DNA of 64,000 nucleotides from Typha latifolia (taxonomy: Eukaryota; Streptophyta; Magnoliopsida; Poales; Typhaceae), in NCBI GenBank assembly GCA_019914945.1, contig CM034113.1:8350850-8414849 (forward strand), given 5' to 3'. The translations under genes and the position numbers were made by a program. Shown one piece after another: positions 26,459-38,895 of the stretch (the stretch's first letter is position 1; every line of letters begins with the position of its first letter). The notes under the pieces are model-generated. The model was not told the DNA's origin, did no database searches, and saw only the letters and a program-made list of their open reading frames with translations.

Positions 26459-28156
26459 CGAGATGGGGGAGCTAAGGAAGCAAAGCTTCGAGTGGAAGAG
26501 AGAATTTAATTGAAGGGATTTGTTTGATGTTGTATTTATTGGGGAGAGAGCACGTGAGAGGGAGGAGGATAAGTGATAGGGGTAATATGGGTATTTCCAT
26601 GTCTACCGACTAAGATCGGATCGGGCGCGGGCGGCGGCGCTCGGTTTGCATTCGGCTATCGCTATCTTCGTACTCTTCCTAATTATTTTTTATTTTATCT
26701 TTTGGATTTTTCTAGTAAAGCCCCTGTGGTAGTGTATCCTAATATCACATTAAACTCGTAAAAAAAAAGTATACAATTTATCTCTTATACTACTTATGTA
26801 GCACTATAGTTTTATTTTCACCAGGGTAGTGAGTCATAATTCAGAAGATTAATATATAATTGCACTTTTAAAAAAAGGAATATTAAAAAATTCATGGGTC
26901 AAAATATATATCAGGAACATAGCATTAATTAAGTTCCATAATGTGGGTTATACTTGATGATGATGGGTGGACCAAATGGTTTATGATGTCGGCAATGCCT
27001 TTAATAAATTACGGCACAGAGAATTGGGGAATACTTAAAACGTATGAGTTGACCTAGTTAGTTGACTGGAAGAGGGTGTGAATAAGCTAACTAGCTCAAG
27101 CATGTGCCATGTACTCAGTAGAGGAATACCATTTTAAATCTTATATAAAAATAAGCAGGTTCAGATGACGTATGGATTTTATGATTACATCCAATCTTGG
27201 AGTTATTCGTGGCCAAATTCTTGATTAGGCTTCTTGACTGCCTAATGAGTAATTAACTTTTAGGATAAATTACAGTTTGTCTCATTATGAAGTATAGATT
27301 ACATATTATCTCCCTATTTTGGTCCAATTATCCCTATGTATTTTAAAGTTAAATAGTTAACACGTCTGTGATTTAAGCTAAGTTGCAATGGTCAGTCAGC
27401 TGTTAATAGAAAATACTCACTTATTTTTATAGAAATATAGTCTAACTTAAACATGGTATGAGTAATTTAGTCATTTAGCAATTAAGAGGTAAGGTAAAAT
27501 TATGCCAAAGCTTTAAAATTACTTCATGGCGCTTCGAAGCACCTTCATGTGATCACACATGGGCACCCATAAGCACCTCGTACTACTTCACTATAGATTA
27601 AGACGGCCATTAATGAGTCAACGCAAGAGAGCCATTGCAAATTCTCCTCGCAAATAAATCAGCAAGTAGAATTAATTGAACTTGAACTCACAAACATGGT
27701 ACCAGAACATAATGCTTCTTCATTGAAACAAATAGCTTTATTCACGACGCTGCATTTTAAACAACGATGATGAAAGTTCTAATTGCTGAAAGAATGGATT
27801 GCTCGCTGAATCTCATGATAAGAGCGCATTGGTTGCATTCCTGAACCTTGCTCTCATGCAGGAAGCATTACACAGTTAATTGTATTTGTTAGACATTTTG
27901 TTTCGCCACCAAAACATTGCATCAACTTCGCATTGGTTGCATGCCATGGCCTGATGCTCTTCCCCCTTTGTTTATAGGAGCAAAGAGCAGAACCATCAAG
28001 ATAATGATAGCAAGCCCACCAGAATTATCAGAGGAAGAAATTGCAATTACAAAATGCAAAAGGAACCTTGTTACAATCAACCTACTTCTTGGCTTGTACT
28101 AGTGATCATGTTCCAACTGTTTCACAGTAATGATCTCTGACCTGTAATATTCAATT
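26359..28156. promoter_or_regulatory. Intergenic region: SnRK2 promoter and DRMY1-like 3' end
   Basis: A 1.8 kb region. Next to the SnRK2 start is a (GA)n tract at 26428-26455, which would be a CT-rich 5' UTR on the gene strand. A CACGTG G-box lies at 26551-26556, about 195 bp before the start codon, a plausible stress/light element. The remainder is AT-rich with no gene found. Confidence 0.5.
26428..26455. repeat. GA microsatellite in the SnRK2 leader
   Basis: About 14 GA units lie 70-97 bp upstream of the SnRK2 start codon. GA/CT repeats in plant leaders can be bound by BBR/BPC proteins; here only the repeat itself is observed. Confidence 0.85.
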
Positions 28157-31100
28157 TCACACATTAGTTTTATCTTCGGTCACTTTGCCAGCCTGGTCAT
28201 CGACAATTGATCTGTTGCCTACTGCAATGTCCTTTATTTCCTTGTGTTGATCCTCCAGAGACATAGTCTTGTCGCCATCATCATCCGGAGTTGCCATCAG
28301 CTGCCGATCCACTGTCTGGCCATGAACATTTGCACTATCCACGCAACGACTATCAATAGAGGCCTGATTTAATAGTCCGGTGCTGTTATCGTTTGGAATT
28401 TGGGCTCCATCAGCACCAACTGAAATAATTTGCTTCTCAGCTGCCACAGTTCCCACTGGAACCGCTTGAGTACCAACAGTTGAATCATCATTATCTTTTG
28501 GACAAGTCTGATCATCTATTATTGCCTGACCTTGGGAAGCATCTTTCTCAATCTCCCCCATATCCAAGCTTGGCACATCCAAACGATGATCTTCTGCCAC
28601 TGAACTATCCAAGTCCATCATGTCTTCATCCCTGAAATCATCACTCAGTAATGCATCCACATCAATATCAATATACTGATGAGTGTGTTCGCAGGTTGCG
28701 ACAAAACCAGATGTTTCCTGAGCTGGGATGTCTGCTGGAGCAGAACAGCTTGTTGAAGGATTGCTTACTGGCTTTTCAGAATAGACTTGTGCTGGCTCTG
28801 TTCCATGCACAGACAAATTTGATGGTGTGCCTGAACTTGCTACTGGTGGTGGAAGTTCATTACCCCGTCGGACATAACGGGCATTTGCAGGCTGCTGTCC
28901 AGAGATGTTAGTTGCAGTTGATGGTTTAGGGTTGGTAATCAGAGATTTTGTGATACTGCCTCCTCGAGGTCTGATATGAACTGCAATTTTAGATTGTGCA
29001 GCTTTGAACAAGGAGGCAGCAGTTGAAGGTGCAGCAATCCGCCCCCCTGCAGCAAATGCAGCTGCTTTTATCAAAGAACTTGAACCTACAGAAGCCTTCG
29101 TGGAAGTCAGAGGCTTCTTCAGGGTAGTTCGTGGCTTGTTTAAAGGGCTTGAGGTTTTATCGCTTGCTGCCTGATTGGAAACTTGTGGTTTTGGGGTAGA
29201 GGCAGGTGTTGCTTCAGATAGTGTAGATGGCAAAGCAGAAGAGTTGGGTAGAATCATTGAGTGCGTCGTGCCTGTTCCAAAATGCAGAAAATAGTTGTTA
29301 ACATGAATCACAAAACATTACCCAGATTGGGGGCGGGGGAGTGTTGGGGTTACGAAAAGCAAATAACCAAGGGAAGTAACAAGTGATCTACTTTGGCATT
29401 TTATTTTGCAAGGATTGACATACAATAGAACAATAATTAGCTACAAGAGAAGAGGATGCTTTCAAGCATGCAGGAAAAAAACACTGGTCATGTGAAATAA
29501 ATTAATGAGTATATATATAAAAAAAGAAATTTGTGGTGATAACAAACAACTTCATTTAGAACTAAAATGAGCAAAATTATTTCAAAATCTCTCAACTTTG
29601 GTTAAACAGTCTCATCTCAGCTTGAGAATCATGAAAAAAAAACCTGATAAATTGCTTGATAAGCCTCGTGTCATAGGCATATCAAGAGCCAAGGAAAATG
29701 CCTTCTGTGCAGCCTTCCTTTCCTCGGAACTAGTCAAGCTGGTTGACTTGGTGCCATTACTTTGGTTTAGCAATGCCTGACGCTTCCGAATAACGCCCCA
29801 TCTCTGGACAATTTCAACAGATGTTAGTGGATGAGACAAAGACTTGGAAAGTTCTCAAAAATCAAAATAACATTAAGGTTCTAACAAATCCCTTATCTAG
29901 GTCCAGATCCACACCAACTTTATATCTTTTTGTAACTAATATTTTGTTCATTTGCAAAACAGCAGCCCTTTACAATAATAAGTAACATGCTCCTCAATGC
30001 ACAAGCAATTTTAATGTCAGTATTAGAGGGGAACAATCTATATGTCAAATAATGTTGGATTGTTAGATAAATGCATAAGAAAAAATCAGTTAGAACTCAA
30101 AATTTTGGTTACTTTCACCACATCCAAGGAAAAATGAATGCACGACCTCCAACTAGGGGAGTAAATAAGCCGAGCCTGAGCAACTCAGCTCGATATTAAT
30201 TTTGAGCCTTAGCAAATTGTTCAGACTCGGCTCATCCACTCTAGAGCTAAGTCTAATTCGAGCTCGAGCGGTAAACAAGTCATTTCGCTGGTGGCGAAGA
30301 GCGAAATAGAAGAGATGAGGAGAAGAAATAGGAAGGATATGGGTGAGAGAGAGGGGGGAGGTGGTGGCTCGGCTAGGTGGAGGTTGCAGGTTGCTTGCAA
30401 GTGGGAGAATGAGGAGAGAAGAATAAGAGGAGGAGAAATCGGGAGAAGGAGGGAGAAATGGAGAAGAATGCTCTTGCATTTACTATGGTAATCCCACTGA
30501 GACATATGTTAGATGTAGAGGAAAGGACATTGTTTCCATTTAATGTGATGGGCACTTGTCGAACATAGAAGATAAAGAAATCGAAAAACTGGGACATGGA
30601 GAATTCGAGATATTGGTCACTTTGATAGGTTTAGCCTTTTGGAGCATAATTATCAGAATCAGATCGGACCGATAAACTAACCAACAAACCAATTTGATTT
30701 TGTTATCAAACCGGATAAGCAATTGATCCGATAAAAATCAACCAACTCGACGGTAGAATCGAAACCTGTGCAACCTGGTTGTTTTTTGACAAACCGACCA
30801 GGTCAACTACTTTTGCAAAGATTATCTTTTATATTTCTTATCTTTAAAATTTTATTATTCTATTATTTATCCTAAGGGTATTTTAGTCCTAAAACTTTGA
30901 AAATGTTTAGTTAATTATATATTTGAATTTTGGAGAGAAGTGATGGGTTTTGGGGGGGAAGTCAAAACTCAAAAGTTAAGGTGATGGGAAGATTAGAGAA
31001 AAGAAAGCCATTAGATTAAATATCTAATAGTTATAAATGGGGTTATCAAAATAAATAAGCAACTCGGGCTCAACTTGAGCTCGGCTGAAATATAGCTGAA

Positions 31101-31617
31101 TCTAGCTTGAACAGAATTGCAGGCCCTAAAAGGCCAAACCCATCTGACCAACCAATACAGTAACACCTCTCACTTTCCCAATCACCTCATCTTCTATGTT
31201 TGACAAGTATCCATATGAGATTTACCACTTTTAAGTGTAAACCATATCCCCTCCTCTATATCCGACATGTGTCCCAATAGTACCCACCACATTAAATGCA
31301 AGAGCCTTGTTCATCTCTCCCTCCCTCTCTTAGTTTCTTTCTCTTTTGTTCTCATCTCCTCATTCTTCCACTCGCAAGCAAGTTGCATTCTTCACCTCCC
31401 TCTCTCTCATCTTCTTTCTCTTTCCTATTCTCCTCTCTTCTCTCTCATTCTCCGTCACAAGCGACACAACTCATTTATAGGTCGAGCTCAAATTAGACTC
31501 AGCTCGAGAGTAGATAAGCCGAGCTCGAACAATATGAATATTCAAGCTCGAAATAAAATTTGAGCCAAGCCCGAGCACAAGCCGAACCACTCAGGCTTGG
31601 CTCGTTTACAACCCTAG

Positions 31618-31675
<58 letters not shown>

Positions 31676-34209
31676 GGGCTTATCGAGTCGAGCTTGAGTT
31701 AATTTTGAGCCTAAAATTCAATTCAAGCTGAGTTAAGGTCAAGTCGCAGCTAAGCCAGAGCTACTTATTTATTTTGACACCCCTACCTACAACAACTCAA
31801 ATAGAGAAACTTAGATAGAAATTGGCTAGTCCATAGAATTTGACCGAAAAAAGTGAACATTATGCGTAGCACCTGAGACAACTGTGAAGCTGTTCTATCA
31901 TGCTTGAAATCCCCTTTTAGAATGCTCGACCAATTTCCCTCTCCACACTTTTGAACAGCAGCTATTAATTCCAAATCCTCCTCTTCGGTCCACAACTTCC
32001 TTTTCTTTTTAGGAGGTGCGCTTGAACCTACTAGTGCATTACCATCCAATGCTTCAACCGATGTTCCGGATGGTAATGATTGTTTCTGATAGGAAACAAT
32101 AGCTGCAGTATTATTTCCACGAGCATTACGAGCCAACTGCTGTTTATCAGATGGGGCACGTGGCACCTGGTCGTTAGGAGTATGTAAGGTCAAAGGTGCA
32201 TCTAGGCTGGTACGATGTGATGGTCCCAGCTCACGTGGAGAACCTGAAGATATTAAAGCCTGTGCACATGTATGATTAAACAATACTAGAGCCATCAATC
32301 ATATGTAAAGAAGAACATTTAATCATACATAAAAGACTAGAATTTTAAAGGTCTTCTAAGCAAGGAACAAAGTATGCCTTCTATATTCTGCAAAGGTTAC
32401 ATCTAGCTGCAGTTTAAACAATAGACTCGTATCTATAAAAAAACACAAAAAGTAGACAAAACAAAATGCTGAAAGTGGTGTTTTAACTAGTTCTCTACCA
32501 ACAAGATTATCTGAAACATGTAATTTTATTTTTGTGTGGGAAAAATGGGGCTAACATGGGGATTCAGAAACTGCCCTTATTTTAACTTCTTTTAGCAATA
32601 TTTTCCATAGATTGCATCTAACAGCCATGTAAAGGAGATTACTAAATAGGATCTGCCTCTTCGTTTGCTAAAATGATTCTAACTATCAAGCTTGTTAATT
32701 AGTAGCAACTGTCAGAAAGTTTGAAGTGAAATAAAGTGATGCAGGAGCTCCATTAAGAATATTGAGTGCTATACCTTGACACATGCTGCCACATCTGATG
32801 AGGCTTCTGCACTGACAGAAGGAACAGCTTCTAATTCAAACTCCAAATCACTATCATCATCCTAGTATTTCCACAGTAACAAAATATTACCATTATAATG
32901 ATAAATAATGCCAAATAACAAAATAAAAACACTAAGATCACCAGTATAACAATAGCATGCTCTGGCAATTTCATTACTATGGGAATCAACACGTGCTATA
33001 TTCTTTGTTTCCAAAAGAATTGTATAACTAAACAAGGAGGTTGGACAAGTTAACATCTATGGTCAGTAAATAAGTCAAAGAATGTGAACAAACCAAAGGC
33101 TCAGGGCTGTCATCTACTTTCTCCAACAAGGCATCCTTGTATGCCAAATGTCTCCATAGCATCTGATATTCACGAGCATTAGTAATTCCAGTTGTACTCC
33201 TTTTCACAAGAGAATTCCAATCTATTTTCACGCCAGCAAACTGAGAAACTTCCTGGAGAAGAGCAAGAATTGTTGTTGCAGTGTACCTACAAAATGAAAT
33301 AATGTATTAGAAACAGGAGCAGGATTACGATTTATCATTGGATATGAGTAGAGATAAAGAAAATTGGAAATGCTGGAGGAACATATTTACTTAAGTGGAA
33401 GACACCTATTAAGAAGTTAAGAACTTAAAAGAAAAAAAGAAGAAAAGGTGAGAAAAGATATGATGGATCAAAACGGGGATTAAACAAAATAGAGTTGAAA
33501 GAAGTAGAAGGATTCATGCAGTTGACCCCAATTAATCAGGACATAAGGCTACTCAGTAAAATTAGCTGTTGTTTTAAAATCTCCAGTTATTCTGCTTTGA
33601 TCATATTTAATCAGTGTTGCGGTTGAGCTTGGGTTTCCTACAAGTAGATGGTAAACTTTGGGGCTTAGGCCACACCACATTTTAAAGATAAACAATGGAA
33701 CTTAACTATCATTAGGTAACAGAAGGGAAGACACTGGAATAAAAGGGAAACTAACTTTCCACAAGTTATAATTATTTTCTTCCACACTACTACTGACGCC
33801 AACTTGTATGAAAGTTCCAACAAAAGATTCATATACCTCTTCCGTGACTTCTAGTCAAAAATTCCAAACGTCTCCATAAGATTTAGGGTAGCACGGCAAA
33901 AAAAAAAAAAACAAAAAAAACAAAAAAAAAAAAACTATACTTCGAGCAGATCATATCACAATGCATCTAGCCCACAAATCCAATCCAGACCAAAAGGCTT
34001 CCATGCATCCAAGTCTTAACACCAGTCCGCTCTAAGGTTCATGATCCATAAAATCTTCAGGAAGTTCAAACTCGTAAGAACTCCATGCTAAAACCCTAAA
34101 CTACCCTAACAAATCAGTTCTTGACCCTAAAAGATGCGGAAAAGAACCTTTGAAGGAGCACGGAGACGTCGTCCTCGCTGATAGATCCCTTCTTCTTCAC
34201 GTCCGTCAT
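28157..34209 (-). CDS. DRMY1-like MYB-domain protein
   Basis: A nuclear protein with a single MYB/SANT-type repeat, related to Arabidopsis DRMY1 (At1g58220) and its paralogue, which affect organ-size robustness. Exons (minus): 34148-34209, 33094-33286, 32775-32861, 31873-32259, 29644-29803 and 28157-29271, with matching phases and a 667-residue product. The N-terminal module (VLLQRYTATTILALLQEVSQ, then VKIDWNSLVKR and AREYQMLWRHLA) is a conserved helical domain of this family. An acidic patch DDDSDLEFELE follows. A KKKRK nuclear signal and the MYB repeat with tryptophans near 204, 224 and 245 span exons 4-5. The last exon is long, Ser/Thr/Ala-rich and disordered, ending acidic. Intron 4 (29804-31872) is inflated by a hAT-like element. 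Family assignment comes from remembered similarity; the gene structure is firm. Confidence 0.8.
30154..30600 (-). repeat. Left arm of the inverted repeat
   Basis: The reverse complement of this segment aligns with 31175-31618. Landmarks are the TTCTATGTT-GACAAGT stretch, the TAAATGCAAGAGC stretch, a long CT-rich tract, and the GAGCTCGA-rich end reaching AACTAGGG. Inner boundary is approximate. Confidence 0.65.
31175..31618 (+). repeat. Right arm of the inverted repeat
   Basis: Inverse counterpart of 30154-30600 with the same order of landmarks, ending at ACCCTAGTT next to the (TA)n tract. The spacer between the arms is about 570 bp and AT-rich. Inner boundary is approximate. Confidence 0.65.
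31619..31670. repeat. TA microsatellite
   Basis: 26 uninterrupted TA units lie inside the hAT-like element, between its right arm and right end. Length is likely to vary between individuals. Confidence 0.95.
33899..33934. repeat. A-rich tract in DRMY1-like intron 1
   Basis: A run of about 36 bases, nearly all A with two or three C interruptions, in the 861 bp first intron. On the gene strand it is a T-rich tract. It could be a decayed retroposon tail, but I find no body next to it. Confidence 0.7.
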
Positions 34210-35586
34210 CGAGACGGTGGTCTTTGGTCAGAATCCGAGAGGAAACAGTGAAAGATCTGATCGAAAGATGGGTGGGGAATGGGGATTGGGGAATCAAAGG
34301 GCTCGAAGAACAGAAAAACGAGCCCAAATATGATAATCTCGAGTCTAGTCTAGGCCATCTCTATCGGATCCAAAATAAATCCGATACGGATTATCTAACC
34401 TGATCCAATTACACTGGTAAATCCGCTTACGTTATACGTAATAGTCACCAAAAATTTGTTCGAATCCAGTCATCAGCGAGGACCAGTACTCATCCGACGG
34501 CTCATATTTCCCCACAATCGGCAGCAAAGGAAATATTCAAACAACCCCCTACATCATAGACTCTTTATTTAATCCAAAGAAACTCCTGTCTTTGATAAAA
34601 GAAAAAGAAAATCTAATTAACATTCTATCATAACCATTATAGTACCATAACATTACCTATCATAAATTAAATAATTATACTTCTCAAATAATACCAAATG
34701 TGATATAAATAATTTAAAATTAAAAAGTTTATACATATTTTAGTAAGATATGTTTGAGTGTTATTTATAGATTAAGAGAGAATTAATTTATAAAAAAAAA
34801 AATATGCACCAATCAAACGAGGCTAAAGGATATAAAATTAGTATAAATATAGAATAAAAAATAAATATGACTATTAAGGAAAAGCATCACAAATGAGGCC
34901 ATTATGACGGTTGAGAAGGTAATTAATTTTTTATTCAAAATATTATGTTAAACAAGATGGAATATATTTGCATAGATTCTTATATGTTAAGAATGGTGAA
35001 TTAAATTTAAATAAAGCGTTAAATAGGTATTAAATTTTTGTAAAAGTCGGAGAAAATTGAAGAAATTATCGAACTAAAATAAAACCCATAAATAGGGGAT
35101 TGTTTTGCAAATTTCTCTAGTTATAAATTATAAATAGATGCGTGCAGAGCTGGCAAAAGAACAGCCGTCGGATAAGGAAATCCAAAGTCACTGGAGAGTA
35201 GACGAACTTCTATTTCTTCTATTTCTTCTTCATTTCTATTTTCTACTCCTCTGCACTGCTCCCTCCATTTCGTTGCTTCCCCGTCGTCGCTCGCCACTCT
35301 TGCTGCCGATCTCTCCAATCCTTAATCCTCGCACGCAGCATCGCGGATTCACCTCCGTCGTCAAGAAGGTCGAGGATTTGGTAAGCGAAAGCCTAACATT
35401 TCTTCTCTGATTTGTTGCTAAGTAACTCCCAAGCCGTCTGTGACGAAACCCTAGCCTGAAGCTGTGATTTTGCTTGGTTTTGACTTGATAATGATTCGAG
35501 TTTTGTTAGATTTATACTAATGGCTTTGTTGTTTCTTCAATTTGGGCAGGAAAAGGAAGTGCCATATTGTGTGCGCTTTGTGGATC
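34210..35586. promoter_or_regulatory. Divergent intergenic region DRMY1-like / coiled-coil gene
   Basis: A 1.4 kb region with both promoters. On the right side a double TATA-like element (TATAAAT at 35122-35128, TATAAATA at 35129-35136) suggests transcription from about 35160. A leader exon then ends at the donor GTAAGC (35381) and rejoins at 35550, placing a 169 bp intron in the 5' UTR. No other gene is seen. Confidence 0.5.
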
Positions 35587-37834
35587 ATGGATAAGTTCCT
35601 GCAGTTTGGACGGAAAGCTTGGTTTCTTGTCAGGGTCCTTTCTGGGTATGAAGAGAGGAGAATTAGATCGTATAGGTTGCAGCTCCAGAAACGAATTGAA
35701 CAGGTTTGCTCTCATTTTTTGAACCGAAATAGATTTTTAGTGTTATTTGATGCTTAAATTTTGATCTAATTAAGATAGGAAAACAAGATAACTTAGATAA
35801 GTTAAAGCAAATAACAAAACAAGTAACTAGAGTTGAGGGATGCCTCCTGTGCGTACATAGATAGCACGGTTTGGCCGAATGATGTTGGACTGTGCTCATC
35901 TAGTACTTTATGACAAGATGTAACAATAGATGGACAAAGCAGTGAAGAAGTCGAAAACTTGTTTTGGAAAGGATTAGGAGCTGTTTTTGTTGGGCTCGTC
36001 CTCCAAATTTTTGTAAAGCCTTTCTGGTCTTGTGGAAACATTACATGCTTCAATGATTCATTGGAAGCATTCAGAGTGTTGCCTAGTATCTCGTTTGCAG
36101 AAATCGTGATTATTAGAATTAGCAACCATAATTAATCAGTATAATTTGCCTTTTAGAGTAATTGCGCTTTGCATATTAGCTAGTAATACATAAAGAAACA
36201 ATATAATAGGTTATGATAGACATATTGTTCACTTTATCCATGTCGTACATTTGCTTACTAGTTGTACTTGAATAATATTTGATGTCATCTATATATTTTT
36301 CAGGGTTGATGAGTTAAATGTGAGTGAGTGAGGGCATGCTCAAGCTTATTATTTTACTCGAACTGGATTTGAGCCATTTGATTTAATCCCTGCTCACTGT
36401 AGAACACCTGCAGGTGGCTTCTTTCAAAGATGGCATGATCTCTCCAATTGCGTATATTCATGCACCTTGATCCAATCTCTAGTGTTGAATTGCAACATAA
36501 CAGTTGAGAATTTATTACTAAATACGATGTACATTTGACTGGTCATCCATTAGAGAAGTCATATTACATTTATCATTCATCCATAACGGCAAGAAGTATT
36601 TATCGATCTCATATTCTAAGTATTGATCTTGTATTGTTAGGAGGGCCTCATTAGACACTTAGACCAAATAGCATGGTAATACGTATTATGTAAATCTTGT
36701 GCCAATGTTTTACCAATTAGATGTCATAAGTGAAACAAAATGCAATAAGAGTGGTTATCTGAGATTGACCAAAAATCTGCAGTCAGATGAATACTTTGTT
36801 GGTGGTAATTTCTGAATTAATCTAATGGAAAAGAGACTAGATAGCCTGAGCATTTGCATATCATTAATTAAGATAATTACTAGCTTCACAACATTCTGAA
36901 ATCTCTGTTTCTGTTGATATATAGACAAAAAAAAAACTAAGTGTTTACTGTTGAAAATTTATTGGGCTCTAGTTTAGTTACATGAAATTTCCACAGTTGT
37001 CGACTAATTACACTTACTTGACTTTACCCTATACAATGATGCACTGCTTCTATTTTAGGATTATCCAGTCCTTTTATCTTATGTAGGCTCAAGCTAGGAA
37101 GACAGAATTGAGAAGGATCCCAGAGCAGGCTATTTTATCAGAGGTTCGTCGCATGGTTGAGGAGATGCAAGCACTCAATCGTCAGCTGGAAGAAACAGTA
37201 TGCCTTTATTTGACAAAATTTGTCCTGTTCAATATATGCTGAGTTCTTGCTTATTTAAGATTTAATGAGATTATAAGATAGAGAATAACAACAATGTAAT
37301 ATGTTGTGTATGAGAAACCACTCGAGTCATTATGACTGACAAGATCCAAAGTTTGACTTAGTGCTTAATGGTTGATCGGAAACACCAACAAACATTTTCA
37401 TTAATGAGGATGTAGGAATGTCATGGAGATGGAGGTCAGATGTTTTCTGCTTCCGTGGATTTTTCTCTTTCAGAAGATTGTAATATCTAATGGGGTTTAT
37501 AGAGAGAATAAAATAGAAGAAAGGTTTGCTTGTTGCTTTTGTCAGTTGGATGTCAGTAGCATTGATGTTTGCCAACATATTTCTTCTGCAGGAAGCTGCA
37601 ATCGAAGACTACTTTAAACCTTTTGATAAGAATGCAGAGATCCTAATGAATATGCAACTTGAGAAAGAGCAAGAGCAAATGAAGGTGATGATGAAAGCAA
37701 TGCAAGAGCAAGCTAATCTACACAGAGATATGGCAATGAAGAATATTAAAGCTGCTGGCCTGGAGACGAGTCCTTCCAGTCAAAATAATGAGTCGGCTTC
37801 CCATTCAAACCAAGAACAGAATAGAAAAACATGA
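35587..37834 (+). CDS. Conserved plant coiled-coil protein of unknown function
   Basis: Exons: coding part of 35550-35703 (start 35587), 37087-37197 and 37592-37834, all phase 0, giving 156 residues. The N-terminus FLQFGRKAWFLVRVLSGYEE is basic and amphipathic to hydrophobic, and is the part I recall as conserved among plant homologues. From about residue 25 to 125 the protein is a nearly continuous Glu/Lys/Gln-rich coiled coil (ARKTELRRIPEQAILSEVRR; EQEQMKVMMKAMQEQANLHR). The tail is Ser/Asn/Gln-rich and disordered. No catalytic motif is visible. The start is the first ATG after the leader intron acceptor. It might be a small organellar or membrane-associated scaffold, but I have no evidence for a function. 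Confidence 0.75.
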
Positions 37835-38570
37835 TACTTCTGGAATAAAAGATGTGCATCCACTTTTTTCATATGTTTTCCCTGCCTAAGTAATAATTAC
37901 AAGAACAACTGAGTCAGAAATTTTGTCCTCTCATTCGAGAACTTACTATTATTCTTGTATTCTTGTCAGACACTTGATAATCTAAGCATTTCTTCCAACA
38001 TTCTATTGGCAGCATATTAGTAGAACCTAAGCTTGGATTAGCAAAGTGATTCAAAATGGTCTCAAAAAAATTAAGGGGCTTCTGAATGAAAGCTAGACAT
38101 ATGTAGGTACATACTTCTTTTCTTTTCTTTTCTTTTTTATACATTTAAGAAAGCCCTAAGCTGATACATGCTATGGTAAATTCTTTTTGGAGTGTAACTT
38201 GGATTTGGTGGTTTGTTGCTCTCCAACATAGGCTAAAGTTCACCAGGATAAAAGAATATCTAATCAAGAATATAAATTATTAGTAAGTACAGTGAATTGA
38301 GTAGTAGAGCCTGAGTTCTGTCCCTGCTTCTGAAAATTTTCTGCTGTTATCCCATGCCAACCACTTTCTGGAGGAACTTGCTCCAATTCAATGAATTAAT
38401 TCTCCACTTCTCCTGATAACACACTCCTAAAACCATGTGCTTGAAACAATGTCTCTTGCTTGAAATAAATAGTATAATTTTATTCAACTATTTTTCATTA
38501 ATTAAGCTCGTACAATTGCATCACGCTGAAAAATTATAACCAGCTCAGAGAAAAGTTATCATGGGCCTAA

Positions 38571-38601
<31 letters not shown>

Positions 38602-38895
38602 ATATATATATATAAAGACTAATATTTATATTAGTTATTGTAATAGTGCGAGCGAGTTATTTATTTTATTTTCGTCAATTTTCGTTTCACTCCTCATGCA
38701 CGTGCGGCTCACGTAGCTTAGATTTTGAAAAACAGCAGCTTGAATCAGCTGGGATTTAAAAGCAACGGCGGAAACCAAAAGAGAGGGGGAAGACTAGGTG
38801 AGTTCAATTAAAAACCTCGCCTTTCTCCTCCTCCTCCTCCGTCTCCGATACCAAACCCTAAGCCTGACTCTAACCTTAATCCTTCAGAGGAAGGC
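37835..38895. promoter_or_regulatory. Intergenic region before the CBS-PB1 gene
   Basis: A 1.06 kb region with the 3' UTR of the coiled-coil gene and the promoter of the CBS-PB1 gene. There is a CTAT/TA simple repeat near 38574-38615 and a CACGTG G-box at 38699-38704, about 190 bp before the start codon. No ORF was recognised. Confidence 0.5.

Larger units (their letters stand above)
30154..31785. mobile_element. hAT-like non-autonomous fold-back element in a DRMY1-like intron
   Basis: The element begins TAGGGGAGT and ends in the complement of TAGGGGTGT, a hAT-style terminus. It is flanked by CCTCCAAC (30146-30153) and CCTACAAC (31786-31793), an 8-bp target duplication with one mismatch. Inside, the segment from about 30154 to 30600 recurs in inverse orientation at about 31175-31618, with imperfect but continuous similarity, so the element can fold back. 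A (TA)n tract and about 110 bp of further GAGCTCG-rich sequence separate the right arm from the right terminus. No transposase frame is visible, so it would depend on another element. Removing it leaves an intron of about 430 bp. The right terminal segment may belong to a nested insertion. Confidence 0.7.

Noticed and set aside
30153..30505. Overlapping Leu/Ser-rich frames at 30153-30505 (minus) and 31267-31563 (plus) that resemble each other.
   Set aside because: The similarity reflects the two DNA arms of the fold-back element; the frames are CT-rich low-complexity sequence without a known domain.
35138..35594. A 95-codon upstream ORF that, after splicing of the leader intron, stops just inside the start of the coiled-coil gene.
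   Set aside because: Its ATG lies only a few bases after a TATA-like element (35122-35136), so it is probably upstream of the transcription start, and the frame has no second ATG.
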